Source of the DNA: an uncultured Desulfatitalea sp.
Lineage (GTDB): Bacteria > Desulfobacterota > Desulfobacteria > Desulfobacterales > Desulfosarcinaceae
Reading direction: 5' to 3'
Assembly (NCBI GenBank): GCA_937868765.1
Contig: CALMNL010000005.1
Span: 1 to 64,000 of the forward strand
Length of the DNA: 64,000 bases
Shown here: positions 16,755 through 25,546 of the stretch, piece after piece
Numbering within the stretch: position 1 is the first letter of the stretch
How the letters are laid out: every line of letters starts with the position of its first letter
Notes under the pieces: generated by a model
Told to the model about the DNA's origin: nothing
Databases searched by the model: none
The model's input: only the letters and a program-made list of their open reading frames with translations
Position numbers and translations under genes: made by a program

Positions 16755-17993
16755 ATGTCAAACGTATATATCATCGGGCTGGGCATGATTCGGTTCAACA
16801 AATACCCGGACCGGGGCGTAAGGCAGATGGCCCACGAGGCTACCCGCTTGGCTTTGGAGGATGCCGGGCTGGACGCCAAAGCACTCGAAGCCGCTTTTTT
16901 CTCAAACACCTTCTGGGGCATGTTTTCCAACCAGCACTCCATCAAGGGGCAGGTGGTGCTGCGCTCCATGGGGATCGACACCATCCCGGTCACCAACGTG
17001 GAAAATGCCTGCGCCGGCGCCTCCACGGCCCTTCACCTGGCCTACACGGGAATCAAGGCGGGCATGTACGACGTAGCCATTGCCCTGGGATCTGAGAAGA
17101 TAACCAGTGATGACAAGGCCAAGTCCCTGGGCGCTTATGCCGCCTGCATGGATGTGGGCAATTTCGATGCTCACATGAAGATGTTGGTGGAATACAGCAA
17201 AGCCTTTACCCAGGGACTTCCCATCGAGGACAGCGCTCCCGGCGCCGGCCGATCTGTCTTTATGGATGCATATGCAACTTTTGCCCGCTGGCACATGCAG
17301 AAATACGGCTCCACCCAGCGCCAGCTCGCATCGATAGCATCAAAAAACCACTGGCATGGCTCCTTGAACCCCATGGCCCAATACCAGCAGGAGATGACCG
17401 TTGAAGAGGTCCTTGCAGACCACCCGGTCACCTATCCGTTGACCCGATCCATGTGTGCTCCGGTAGGGGACGGGGCCGCCGCCGCTATCATCTGTTCCGA
17501 GAAGTACCTTAAAAAACTCACGGCACCGCGCCCGGTGCGAATCCGTGCCTCGATCATGGGGTCGGGTTCGGATCGTGAATTTGACGGCGTAGACATTGGC
17601 GAACGGCTCGTCAGGCAGGCTTATGAAAAAGCTGGTGTGGGGCCTCAGGACATCAACTTTGCTGAGTTGCATGACGCCACAGCGTATGGAGAACTACACC
17701 AGGTGGAGGCTATGGGGTTCTGTCCCGTGGGTGAAGGCGGGCTGTACGCTGAGTCCGGCGCAACGACCCTGGGCGGCAAACAGCCGGTCAATACTAGTGG
17801 CGGATTGGAGTGCCGCGGCCATCCCATCGGGGCCTCCGGCCTAGCCCAGATCTATGAGCTGGGCGCGCAACTCCGGGGAGACGCAGGACAACGCCAGGTG
17901 GAAAATGCCCGCATCGGCCTTGCAGAAAATGGCGGGGGCAATATCGGCATCGAAGAGGCGTCCATGTGTATCCATATTCTGGAAAAAGCATAA
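16755..17993 (+). CDS. Thiolase family protein (SCP2-type)
   Basis: A 412-residue thiolase-fold enzyme related to the one at 2273-3439. The nucleophilic Cys is about residue 86 in VENACAGASTALH; ELHDATAYGELHQVEAMGF and GHPIGASGLAQIYELG carry the other active-site loops. AAGGAGAG lies before ATG 16755, so this start is preferred over the in-frame ATG at 16728. No DUF35 partner follows, unlike the first cluster; that partner may be encoded elsewhere. It probably cleaves a ketoacyl-CoA made by enzymes outside the window, since the adjacent dehydrogenase is only a remnant. Confidence 0.9.
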   Translation: MSNVYIIGLGMIRFNKYPDRGVRQMAHEATRLALEDAGLDAKALEAAFFSNTFWGMFSNQHSIKGQVVLRSMGIDTIPVTNVENACAGASTALHLAYTGIKAGMYDVAIALGSEKITSDDKAKSLGAYAACMDVGNFDAHMKMLVEYSKAFTQGLPIEDSAPGAGRSVFMDAYATFARWHMQKYGSTQRQLASIASKNHWHGSLNPMAQYQQEMTVEEVLADHPVTYPLTRSMCAPVGDGAAAAIICSEKYLKKLTAPRPVRIRASIMGSGSDREFDGVDIGERLVRQAYEKAGVGPQDINFAELHDATAYGELHQVEAMGFCPVGEGGLYAESGATTLGGKQPVNTSGGLECRGHPIGASGLAQIYELGAQLRGDAGQRQVENARIGLAENGGGNIGIEEASMCIHILEKA

Positions 17994-18227
17994 AATTGCC
18001 TGAGGAGAAAAATTGTTGAAAGACCGGAAACCTGAGGGCCAATCCCAGGGTCGGCTTCAGCCCTAAAGCCTTGCTACTGGACGATTTTGCCATCTCTGCT
18101 CACCAAGAAATCCACTTTGGGGCTGTGATTAAGCAAGTATAGCGGGAATTACTAAGGCTGGTAGTCGAGGTTTCATCAAAGGGCATTGCACAATTCTGGG
18201 CAACAGAAAAGGGAATAAGGAGGGATT

Positions 18228-19520
18228 ATGTTTAAGAATAACTATCGCTGGGAAATGCTGTTTTGGTTGTTTGTTGTCGTCCTGATCTCATACTTTGATC
18301 GTGTGAACTTCTCAGTCAGCGCTCCTCTCATAATGAAGGAGTTCAATTTGGGGGCTGCCCTTATGGGGATGATCATGAGCGCCTTCAACATTGGATACAC
18401 TGTCTTCAACTTTTATGGCGGATTTCTTGCGGAAAAATATTCTGCACGCAAATTCATGACATTTATTCTGTTCCTCTGGTCCGTAATGACCATTTTCACA
18501 GGTTTTGGCTGGTCGTTCATAAGCTTTCTTGTGATCCGGATTATTTTCGGGATGTGCGAGGGGCCCCTGGTCCTTGTTAATACAAAACTGGTCAATCGCT
18601 GGATGCTTCCCAATGAAAGAGCCAGGGCTTCCGGTTTGTGGCTCGCTGCAATGCCTGTCGGTGTCGTGCTTGGCGTACTGCTGAGCGGCTTTATTGTTCA
18701 AAGCTATGGCTGGCGCAGCGTGTTTTATTTATTTGGCGTGGCAGGGGTTATCATGGCTGCAATGAACTGGAAAATCCTGCGTGACCAGCCCAGTGATCAT
18801 CCCTCCATCTCAAAGACGGAACGGGACCTCATACATTCGAGTATTGAACAGTACGAAGGCGTGTCGAAACCGAATACAAAAGGATCCACGCTTATCGAAC
18901 TGTTAAAAAATCCGTCAGTTTGGATTATCAGTCTCGTTTACTTTGCCCTTCTGATGTTCTTATGGGGAAACCTCAATTGGCTTCCCACTTATTTCATGAA
19001 GGCGCGGAGTTCCTCTCTGCTTAAATCCGGCTTGTTCTCGGCAATTCCGTGGATTGGAGCGGCCCTTGGTTCGTTCGTTCTGGGGTGGCTTTCCGACCGC
19101 AGGTTTATCCTAAAGACGCGGGCCGGATGGGTGACGCTATCTCTTATTGCAGTGGTGCCCACGATCGTTTACGCCGTTATCACGCCGGACCTCTATGTGA
19201 GTTTGGCCTGTTTTACGATTGCATCCTTCTTTGGTTTTGGCTCGCTTGGCCTTTTTTATGCCTTGAACATGGAAATGTTTGCAAAGGAAGACGTCGCCAA
19301 GGTCAGCGGCATAATGCTTTCAGCGGGTTCGTTTGCGGGGATAATTGCGCCCTCACTAATGGGTTTCGTTTTGGAAATAACAAACTCGTTTAACAATGCC
19401 TACTATTTCTTCGGCCTGCTATCCTTCCTAGGGGCCTGTTTATCTTTTGTCCTTGTCAAAAAGGAAAATTACGTTCGTGAAAGAAAGCTGCAAGTCAAAA
19501 TGGCTGCAAGCGTGAATTAA
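18228..19520 (+). CDS. MFS transporter (anion:cation symporter type)
   Basis: A 430-residue twelve-helix permease. The first segment ends in SYFDRVNFSVSAP, the signature of the ACS (phthalate/hexuronate/tartrate permease) subfamily, and the conserved loop between helices 2 and 3 reads GGFLAEKYSARKF. GLWLAAMPVGVVLGVLLSGFIV is typical for helix 5. It likely imports an organic acid with protons or sodium. A strong AAGGAGGG ribosome site precedes ATG 18228. Placed between the thiolase and a CoA ligase, it is probably the uptake system for the acid that this cluster degrades. Confidence 0.92.
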   Translation: MFKNNYRWEMLFWLFVVVLISYFDRVNFSVSAPLIMKEFNLGAALMGMIMSAFNIGYTVFNFYGGFLAEKYSARKFMTFILFLWSVMTIFTGFGWSFISFLVIRIIFGMCEGPLVLVNTKLVNRWMLPNERARASGLWLAAMPVGVVLGVLLSGFIVQSYGWRSVFYLFGVAGVIMAAMNWKILRDQPSDHPSISKTERDLIHSSIEQYEGVSKPNTKGSTLIELLKNPSVWIISLVYFALLMFLWGNLNWLPTYFMKARSSSLLKSGLFSAIPWIGAALGSFVLGWLSDRRFILKTRAGWVTLSLIAVVPTIVYAVITPDLYVSLACFTIASFFGFGSLGLFYALNMEMFAKEDVAKVSGIMLSAGSFAGIIAPSLMGFVLEITNSFNNAYYFFGLLSFLGACLSFVLVKKENYVRERKLQVKMAASVN

Positions 19521-19580
19521 ATGGGCTGGCTCTGAATTAATGTAATCAAAACACATCGACCTAAAAGAAAGGAGCAGTTC

Positions 19581-21152
19581 ATGTTAGAGACAAACGTCGG
19601 CGCAATTTTAGACAAGGCGTTCAAGAAGTATAAAGAACAGATCGCTTTCAAGATCGAGGACAAAGAGTATAGCTATGATGAGGTTGGCAAAAGCGTGGAC
19701 AGGCTGGCCCAAGGCTTCATTTCCCTCGGCCTTAAAAAGGGCGATCGCATGGTCATCATGACCGTAAACAGCATTGAATATCTCTATGCAGATTATGCAG
19801 CTGCAAAAGCGGGTCTGGTGATCGTCCCCTTGAACGTTATGCTGACAGAAAAGGACATCGACTATCGCATAAAAGATTCGGAAGCACGGGCCGTGCTGCT
19901 AGACGAATTCTTTTACAAGAAAATCGGACTGTTCTTTAAAAGGTACGATTTTGTGGAGTCCATAATCTGTGTAACAGAAAATCAGGAGATACTGTCCCAG
20001 GGGGTGATCAGCTTTCGAAGTTTGCTGGAGTCGAGCGTGTCAAAGACTTCTTATCCGGAAGTTGTCCAGGACGACCTTAGGGCGATCATGTATACAGGCG
20101 GCACTACCGGAGAACCCAAGGGCGTTATGCATACTCACAAGTCCTACTTGAGCATTGTCTTGAGCGAGATAATCGAGTTCGACATAAGGGAAGGGGAAAC
20201 AATGCTCCAGACTGCTCCTTTGCCCCACGCGGCAGGCTTTCTCATTCCCCCCTGCCTATTAAAAGGAGGTAAGGTTATCGTGACCAACGGGTTTGATCCG
20301 GAAGGGTTCTTCAAGTTGGTCCAACAGGAGAAAGCCACCTGGAGTTTTATGGTACCCACGATGATCTATGCCGTGCTCGACCATCCTAAAAGAGGGCAAT
20401 ACGACATTACGAGCTTGAGGACTATCAGCTATGGCGCCGCCCCAATTTCTCCAAGACGGCTGAAAGAGGCAATGGATATTATGGGGCCGATCTTTCTCCA
20501 AGGGTATTCGCAAATGGAAGTCGCGAACCAAACGGCCGTATTCACCAAGAAGCAGCATGTAGAGGCCGTCGAAAAGGGCAAATTGGACAGATTGAAGTCG
20601 GCGGGCATGCCTATCCTGATGTCTCAATTCAGAATAGTCGATGAGAATGGTCAGGACGCGGAAACCGGAAAGAGCGGGGAAATCATCACCAAGGGTCCCC
20701 ATATGATGAAGGGGTACTGGCGCAAACCAAATGAGACAAACGAAGCCATTGTCAACGGATGGCTTCACACAGGGGACCTAGCCTACCAGGATGAAGATGG
20801 ATACGTTTATCTTGTCGACAGAAAACATGACATGATTATCTCGGGAGGGATGAACGTATACTCAGCAGAAGTAGAGAGTGCCCTGGCCAAGCATCCCGCT
20901 GTTGCAGAAACAATTGTTATCGGCATCCCTGACGAAAAATGGGGGGAATTGGTCCTTGGCATTGTGGTCAAGACTCCCGGGAAGGACACCAGTGAGGCAG
21001 AACTCCTTGAATTCTGCAAAAAGGATCTCTCTGCCTACAAAAGGCCAAAGCGTATCGAATTTCATGATTCCATACCCAGGACAGCTTACGGGAAGATGGA
21101 TAAAAAGATTGTCCGGAAGAAATATTGGGAAAGCCAGGAACGGATGATCTGA
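19581..21152 (+). CDS. AMP-dependent acyl-CoA synthetase
   Basis: A 523-residue ANL-family ligase. Motifs: YTGGTTGEPKGVMHTHKS (P-loop), LQGYSQMEVANQTAVF (A5), YVYLVDRKHDMIISGGMNVYSAEVE (hinge) and IPRTAYGKMDKKIVRKK with the C-terminal catalytic Lys. The hinge GGMNVYSAEVE groups it with FadD13/FadK-like and malonate/benzoate-type ligases, not the medium-chain GEWIS type found at 6719. AAGGAG precedes ATG 19581. It would activate the acid imported by the MFS protein just upstream (60 bp away). Confidence 0.92.
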   Translation: MLETNVGAILDKAFKKYKEQIAFKIEDKEYSYDEVGKSVDRLAQGFISLGLKKGDRMVIMTVNSIEYLYADYAAAKAGLVIVPLNVMLTEKDIDYRIKDSEARAVLLDEFFYKKIGLFFKRYDFVESIICVTENQEILSQGVISFRSLLESSVSKTSYPEVVQDDLRAIMYTGGTTGEPKGVMHTHKSYLSIVLSEIIEFDIREGETMLQTAPLPHAAGFLIPPCLLKGGKVIVTNGFDPEGFFKLVQQEKATWSFMVPTMIYAVLDHPKRGQYDITSLRTISYGAAPISPRRLKEAMDIMGPIFLQGYSQMEVANQTAVFTKKQHVEAVEKGKLDRLKSAGMPILMSQFRIVDENGQDAETGKSGEIITKGPHMMKGYWRKPNETNEAIVNGWLHTGDLAYQDEDGYVYLVDRKHDMIISGGMNVYSAEVESALAKHPAVAETIVIGIPDEKWGELVLGIVVKTPGKDTSEAELLEFCKKDLSAYKRPKRIEFHDSIPRTAYGKMDKKIVRKKYWESQERMI

Positions 21153-21220
21153 AATTTTCAGATTAATCGTATGTATGAACGAGCTGGGTATTTCTCACAA
21201 TCCTAAACAGGGATAACACC

Positions 21221-22105
21221 ATGGGACAAATTGGATTTATCGGCACTGGAATGATGGGAAGCCCCATGGCCTGCAATCTTATCAGGGCCGGGTTTGATGT
21301 CCTGGTGTATGATGCACGGCCGGAATCGACTGAAGAATGCCTATCAATGGGCGCTGGTTTGGCAGAAGCCGCCTCTGAGATGGCCGGCTGCGATGTCGTA
21401 TTCATCATGGTTAACAGCGCCCCACAGGTGGAGGACGTTCTGATCGGCAACCAAGGGATTGTGAAAGGCATGAAAAAGGATCAGAAGTTGACCGCTGTGA
21501 TCATGGCGACAGTATCACCAACGTTTATCAAGAGATTGGCAGTTATCACTCAGCCCATGGGTTTCACGCTCATCGATGCTCCGGTCAGTGGTGCGGTGAT
21601 TCTTGCCCGGAAGGGGTCTCTCTCATTCATGATTGGAGGTGAAAAGACTGTGGTGGATTCCCTTGGCCCTTATTTCGTGGCCATGGGCAGCAACATTTTT
21701 CACCTGGGCCCTTTAGGGTCAGGGTTGGCAGTGAAACTGGTCAATAACATGGTGGGCATCACTAACGCTTACATATTCACGGAAGCGCTCAAGATTGCCA
21801 ATGCAGATAATCTGGACCTGCAAAAAGCTGTTGACGCAATTAATTCCAGCTCCGGAAAAAACTGGGGTTCACAAAACTGGGGCATGTTTGTGGATTTGGT
21901 TGGTGCAGTGCGTGGTGACAGTTCTTTCAAAAATACCTGCATTAAAGATATCAATACGGCCTTAGAGTGGGGGAATGAACTGTTCTTGGACTGCTATAAA
22001 CTGAAAGCTGCGCTCTGCATCGCAGAGGTTGGGATGGATGTCTCTGATGAACTTTACACGAATATGCTTTCTTCAGCCGGTAAGCTGCTAAATCAAAATG
22101 GATAA
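21221..22105 (+). CDS. NAD(P)-dependent beta-hydroxyacid dehydrogenase (3-hydroxyisobutyrate dehydrogenase family)
   Basis: A 294-residue protein with the N-terminal Rossmann loop GQIGFIGTGMMGSPMACNL, the substrate loop DAPVSGAVILARKGSL and the catalytic Lys segment GLAVKLVNNMVG, all as in 3-hydroxyisobutyrate, tartronate semialdehyde and related dehydrogenases. In this cluster it may oxidise a branched or hydroxylated acid before or after CoA activation. It ends the plus-strand operon; IS debris begins about 200 bp later. Confidence 0.88.
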   Translation: MGQIGFIGTGMMGSPMACNLIRAGFDVLVYDARPESTEECLSMGAGLAEAASEMAGCDVVFIMVNSAPQVEDVLIGNQGIVKGMKKDQKLTAVIMATVSPTFIKRLAVITQPMGFTLIDAPVSGAVILARKGSLSFMIGGEKTVVDSLGPYFVAMGSNIFHLGPLGSGLAVKLVNNMVGITNAYIFTEALKIANADNLDLQKAVDAINSSSGKNWGSQNWGMFVDLVGAVRGDSSFKNTCIKDINTALEWGNELFLDCYKLKAALCIAEVGMDVSDELYTNMLSSAGKLLNQNG

Positions 22106-22303
22106 GAAGTCGCGTCAGTAGAGAATGGCATGTTAGTGAAGATCTGCCGTTGTCGAAGTTGGAGCGCTTATTTGAAAACGACGCTATTTACAAGTCCTCT
22201 CAAAATAAACGAAGTAAAATTATCAAGCACCCAAGTTGCACCATTCCAATAAAGTGTGTGATTCGCAGACATCGTTTCAATTATCATTTAATAAATAGGT
22301 GGC

Positions 22304-22519
22304 ATGAATCCAGAGATCAGAATGCGGCTAAAATGGATAAAGCTCTTCGAGTCTTTAGGTGACGCTGGCCTGGTATGTCGAAGATGCGGAATTTCCCGCC
22401 CCACCTTACGAAAACGGCAATCCCGTTACAGATCTGAAGGTATTAAAGGTTTAGAAAGTCGTAGCCGACGTCCAGGGCGTTCACCTAATCGAAAAGTTTC
22501 AAAGAATGAAGAACGGCGG
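22304..22519 (+). pseudogene. Transposase N-terminal fragment with helix-turn-helix
   Basis: The frame MNPEIRMRLKWIKLFES encodes a helix-turn-helix segment (LVCRRCGISRPTLRKRQSRY) followed by GLESRSRRPGRSPNRKV, the usual DNA-binding start of IS481/integrase-core transposases. It breaks off at about 22519, exactly where the IS3-like left end begins, so the IS3 element seems to have inserted into it. Confidence 0.6.
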
Positions 22520-22580
22520 TGGCCCCCAAAATTTGGGCAATATGCTAAGCTCTAAGCCAGCCTAACCGAAAGGAACTGGC

Positions 22581-22862
22581 ATGAGCAAAAAACGTAAAAA
22601 TTACAGCGCTGAGTTTAAGGCAAAAGTAGCTTTGGCCGCAATCAAGAACGAAGCTACCGTCGCCGAGCTGGCACAACGTTTCGAGGTCCATCCAAACATG
22701 ATTTCAACCTGGAAACGTGCATTGATCGATGCTGCCCCAGAAATTTTCGGCCAGCGTCAAAAATCTCAAAAGAAGGCCGCTGCCAATGTTGACGAATTGC
22801 ATCGGCAGATCGGCAAACTCAAGGTGGAAAACGATTTTTTAGCACGCAGGCTCGGCTTTTAG
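22581..22862 (+). CDS. IS3-family transposase OrfA
   Basis: A 93-residue protein with the IS3 OrfA helix-turn-helix (KVALAAIKNEATVAELAQRF followed by VHPNMISTWKR) and the C-terminal leucine-zipper segment (ANVDELHRQIGKLKVENDFLARRL) used for dimerisation with OrfB. GAAAGGAAC precedes the ATG. The 3' end would normally lead to a programmed frameshift into orfB, which here is truncated. Confidence 0.88.
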   Translation: MSKKRKNYSAEFKAKVALAAIKNEATVAELAQRFEVHPNMISTWKRALIDAAPEIFGQRQKSQKKAAANVDELHRQIGKLKVENDFLARRLGF

Positions 22863-23010
22863 ATCGTGAAGAGAAAAAGCAGATGATAGAGCGTTGTGAT
22901 CACAGGCCGAGCATTACGCGGCAATGCCAGTTGCTTGATATCAGTCGCTCGTTAATATACTCCCGACCGCGTCCGATCAAACCGCGGTCGTTGTCAATAA
23001 AGTTGTCGCA
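22862..23010 (+). pseudogene. IS3-family transposase OrfB, N-terminal fragment
   Basis: DREEKKQMIERCDHRPSITR and then QCQLLDISRSLIYSRPRP are typical of the OrfB N-terminus, before the DDE domain. Similarity ends near 23010 and the whole catalytic domain is absent. Confidence 0.75.
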
Positions 23011-23085
23011 TTTTCCTAAAGTAAAGTTCTCCGCTACTGACTGCAATTTTGTTGGTGCCATGTCCGGGGCATCGAGTAGCCTTTG

Positions 23086-23147
23086 CCCCTCTGGCTATCA
23101 AGGGGCGAGATGAACGCTGAGGACGGCGCCCTTGACAACCAGAGGGG
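23086..23147. repeat. Imperfect inverted repeat
   Basis: Two 22-base arms (23086-23107, starting CCCCTCTGGCTATCAAGG, and 23126-23147, its reverse complement with a few mismatches) surround an 18-base loop. It lies between the IS3 fragment and the 3' end of the beta-lactamase-fold gene; there is no T-run, so it may be an element end rather than a terminator. Confidence 0.6.
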
Positions 23148-23308
23148 TTCCGGCTCCGGGTTGGCAAGAGACGATGGAATCATCTCTATTTTTAAATAGC
23201 TCTTTTTATATCAATAAATCAGGCGTAGCATTCACTTTCTCACTGTCTTGATCGGATTCATCGGATTCAGAAATACTTCTTGAAAGTGCGAACGCTAAAG
23301 AGGAACCT

Positions 23309-24619
23309 TTACTGCTTAACCGCCTTGGCAAGGGCGTCCCAGGCTTTAAGCGTGTATGCGTGCGTGAAACCCGCGCCGGCCACCGGATGGGAACTAAGTT
23401 TTACGACAACCATCTGAGCCGCCGGGTTGATGTGGATCATTTGGCCATGAATGCCTGAAGCTTCAAATGCGCCGTCGGCATTATGCAACACCCACCATTG
23501 ACTGCGATAGCTGTAACCCGGACGAAAAGCCATTCCGGATGCTTTGAACTTTTCACGATCGCCGCCATTGCGCAGATCATCTATCACCGCTTGGGCAAAT
23601 ATGCGTTGCCCGTTGAATTCACCACCACTGCGGATCATCTCACCGAACCGTGCAAGATCTCGTGCCGTTGCACATAAACCTGCACCTTGCAGCGGCGTGC
23701 CCACTGAATCGATCATTACGTAGGCATCTTCCTCCATGCCAAGTTTTTGCCAGATCTGTTCTGACATCAAGTCTGCCCAGTGCTTGCCGGTAACTTTTGA
23801 AACTATCCATCCCAGAACCTCTGAATGAACGGTGCGGTAAATGAAGCCTGCACCGTGTTCGCCTTCTTTTTGAAGAGTAGGCAGGAACTCGTAAATGGAT
23901 TTTGGGCCTGCATAGTTGGGAGGTTGGGGAAGCATGCCGGAGGCAAAGGAGTAGCCGAAAATTTCGGTGGTCGGATCGGTGTAAACTTCTCTGAACTTGA
24001 CGGCGCCGGTCATGTCCATCACCTGTCGAACCGTCATGTCCCCCCATGCACTGTTTGCCAGCTCGGGGACATAGCGCGGAACGAGTGCGTTTTCATCAAT
24101 TTTTCCCTCGTGGACGAGTTGGGCAGCCATTAGCCCGGTAAATGACTTGGTAACCGAAAACAAAAGGTGCTGGTTTCTGTCTGCCTCACGGTTCAGGTAT
24201 TGCTCATAAACCAGATTGCCCTTATGCAGAATCACCAGTGCGTCGGTATAAGTATCCTTTTGCCACTTGCCGATGGTGGTCGGCTGTCCCTTGTCGTCTT
24301 GGAAGGCAAACGCGCTAAGGTCAAGCGGTGCAGCCGGCAGTTTGGACACTGGTGCAGTTCCGCGCCGAATATTGCGAGTTGGCACCAGTTCACGCGTGTG
24401 CTGTAGTGTCCATCGCAATTGGGGATACTTGGTTTTGTTCTGGGTATTGATGATTTTGTCACCCACAGGAGGAAAACCGGTCATAAAATTCAGGTCATCC
24501 AGGCGAACGTTTTCGGGTGCAGGCAATTGCGGCTGTTCGGCGTGAATCAGTGAAGTTGTTGAGAGACCGACTGCAACAACAAAAAACATGAGCTTCCAAA
24601 GGGCTTTGACTGAGTGCAT
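23309..24619 (-). CDS. Serine hydrolase of the beta-lactamase (class C/esterase) family
   Basis: A 436-residue exported protein. ATG 24619 is chosen because AGGAGG lies five bases before it and it opens a clean signal peptide (MHSVKALWKLMFFVVAVGLS, cleavage near LIHA). The catalytic SxxK is in LLFSVTKSFTGLMAAQ; a Tyr in FIYRTVHSEVLGWIV fits the second motif. These enzymes are mostly esterases or peptidases (EstB/6-aminohexanoate-dimer hydrolase-like); the GYSYRSQWWV segment favours that group over true AmpC. Flanked by IS debris on both sides. No AmpR-like regulator is adjacent. Confidence 0.88.
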   Translation of the reverse strand: MHSVKALWKLMFFVVAVGLSTTSLIHAEQPQLPAPENVRLDDLNFMTGFPPVGDKIINTQNKTKYPQLRWTLQHTRELVPTRNIRRGTAPVSKLPAAPLDLSAFAFQDDKGQPTTIGKWQKDTYTDALVILHKGNLVYEQYLNREADRNQHLLFSVTKSFTGLMAAQLVHEGKIDENALVPRYVPELANSAWGDMTVRQVMDMTGAVKFREVYTDPTTEIFGYSFASGMLPQPPNYAGPKSIYEFLPTLQKEGEHGAGFIYRTVHSEVLGWIVSKVTGKHWADLMSEQIWQKLGMEEDAYVMIDSVGTPLQGAGLCATARDLARFGEMIRSGGEFNGQRIFAQAVIDDLRNGGDREKFKASGMAFRPGYSYRSQWWVLHNADGAFEASGIHGQMIHINPAAQMVVVKLSSHPVAGAGFTHAYTLKAWDALAKAVKQ

Positions 24620-24841
24620 ACGTCCTCCTGGGGTTGTAGGGACTGTGATGAAATGAATGAAGCTGGATCGTATAGCTCGGATAGCCAAACATTAGCTGTG
24701 GATCGATTTAGCTGTCAACAAAGGAAAGTCGATCAACCGAGCATCTTTTCCGGTTGTGGATGAATATGAAATTTATGCATTAAGACTGAATCGAATAGGG
24801 GCCTGGACTTGAATTTCGGAATGTAATGGAAGCGGGTAGTG

Positions 24842-25390
24842 TCAAATTGATTGTGTGAAATTGTCTTCTGCCAACTTTTTGAACATCGGCAGGTTCTTGG
24901 GAACTTTCCCTATGGGTTTAGGTCTCCAACGCAGTTCCATTTTCAAGCAAACAAAGGTCAGCAAGGTGTAACAGGATTGTTCTCCTGCAACAATTTCCAC
25001 CGGCCTGGTTCTTCGTTTGAACTCTTTATTGATAAGCTCTATGGCGTTGGTAGTGCGCAGGCACACCCATTCTTCCTCTGGGAACTGCAGATACGTCAGA
25101 CATGATTCCAGAGAGGTTTCCAGACACTTTACAGCGGACGGAAGTTCTTTTTCCCATCGGCTTTTAAAAGCATCAAAAAACGATAACGCCTTGGCTTTGG
25201 TGGATGCATAAAAAATGGAACGCACCTCACCAGCTACCATTTTCTTGAGCTTCTTAGGAACCTTGGCCCCTTGGAATTCTTCTTTAAAAACCCTCTCCAG
25301 GCCAGGCAGCCCATCCATGATGCCCAGAGTGATCTTGCTGCCATCAAGACCGCACCCCGGCCCGGTTTCAAGGCCAAAAAGGGGGTTTTA
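24842..25390 (-). pseudogene. IS256-family transposase, C-terminal fragment
   Basis: A frame of about 180 residues with DGSKITLGIMDGLPGLERVF and, further on, CLTYLQFPEEEWVCLRTTNAIELINKEFKRRTRP, the conserved IS256/Mutator C-terminus that includes the final catalytic Glu region. The N-terminal half with the first two catalytic Asp residues is missing, so the element is dead. Confidence 0.85.
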
Positions 25391-25480
25391 GGGATAGCTT
25401 GAAAATGGTAACGCAAACGGTCGTTACCTATCCCTGTATCGGGGACCTGGATTGTTGCAGATTAACCATCGGAAAAAATG

Positions 25481-25508
25481 TTGACAAAGAACCTCCGGTG
25501 AATAAAGT
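25481..25508 (+). promoter_or_regulatory. Sigma-70-type promoter of the TetR/exporter operon
   Basis: TTGACA (25481-25486) is followed after 16 bases by TAAAGT (25503-25508), which keeps four of six -10 bases. The start of a long palindrome overlaps the spacer. Confidence 0.55.
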
Positions 25509-25544
25509 GAGTATGTAATTACTATCTTTATTCGCTGGAGGTTC
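25489..25544. promoter_or_regulatory. 56-bp palindromic operator ahead of the TetR gene
   Basis: GAACCTCC-x-G-x-GAATAAAG at the left is mirrored by CTTTATTC-x-C-x-GGAGGTTC at the right, with further matching bases towards the centre (25516/25517). It covers the promoter's -10 region and the right arm contains the ribosome site GGAGG, two bases from the ATG-proximal end. A TetR dimer pair bound here would block both transcription and translation start of its own operon. Confidence 0.75.
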
Positions 25545-25546
25545 AA

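Larger units (their letters stand above)
22520..23010 (+). mobile_element. Truncated IS3-family element
   Basis: The left end resembles IS3-family terminal repeats (TGGCCCCCAAAATTTGG at 22520). It contains a complete orfA and only the first part of orfB. The right end is not found, so the element cannot move by itself. Confidence 0.7.

Noticed and set aside
23309-24619. Antibiotic-resistance AmpC call for the serine hydrolase
   Set aside because: The SxxK motif is present but the second and third motifs and flanking blocks look like the EstB/6-aminohexanoate hydrolase group, so a lactamase function is not supported.
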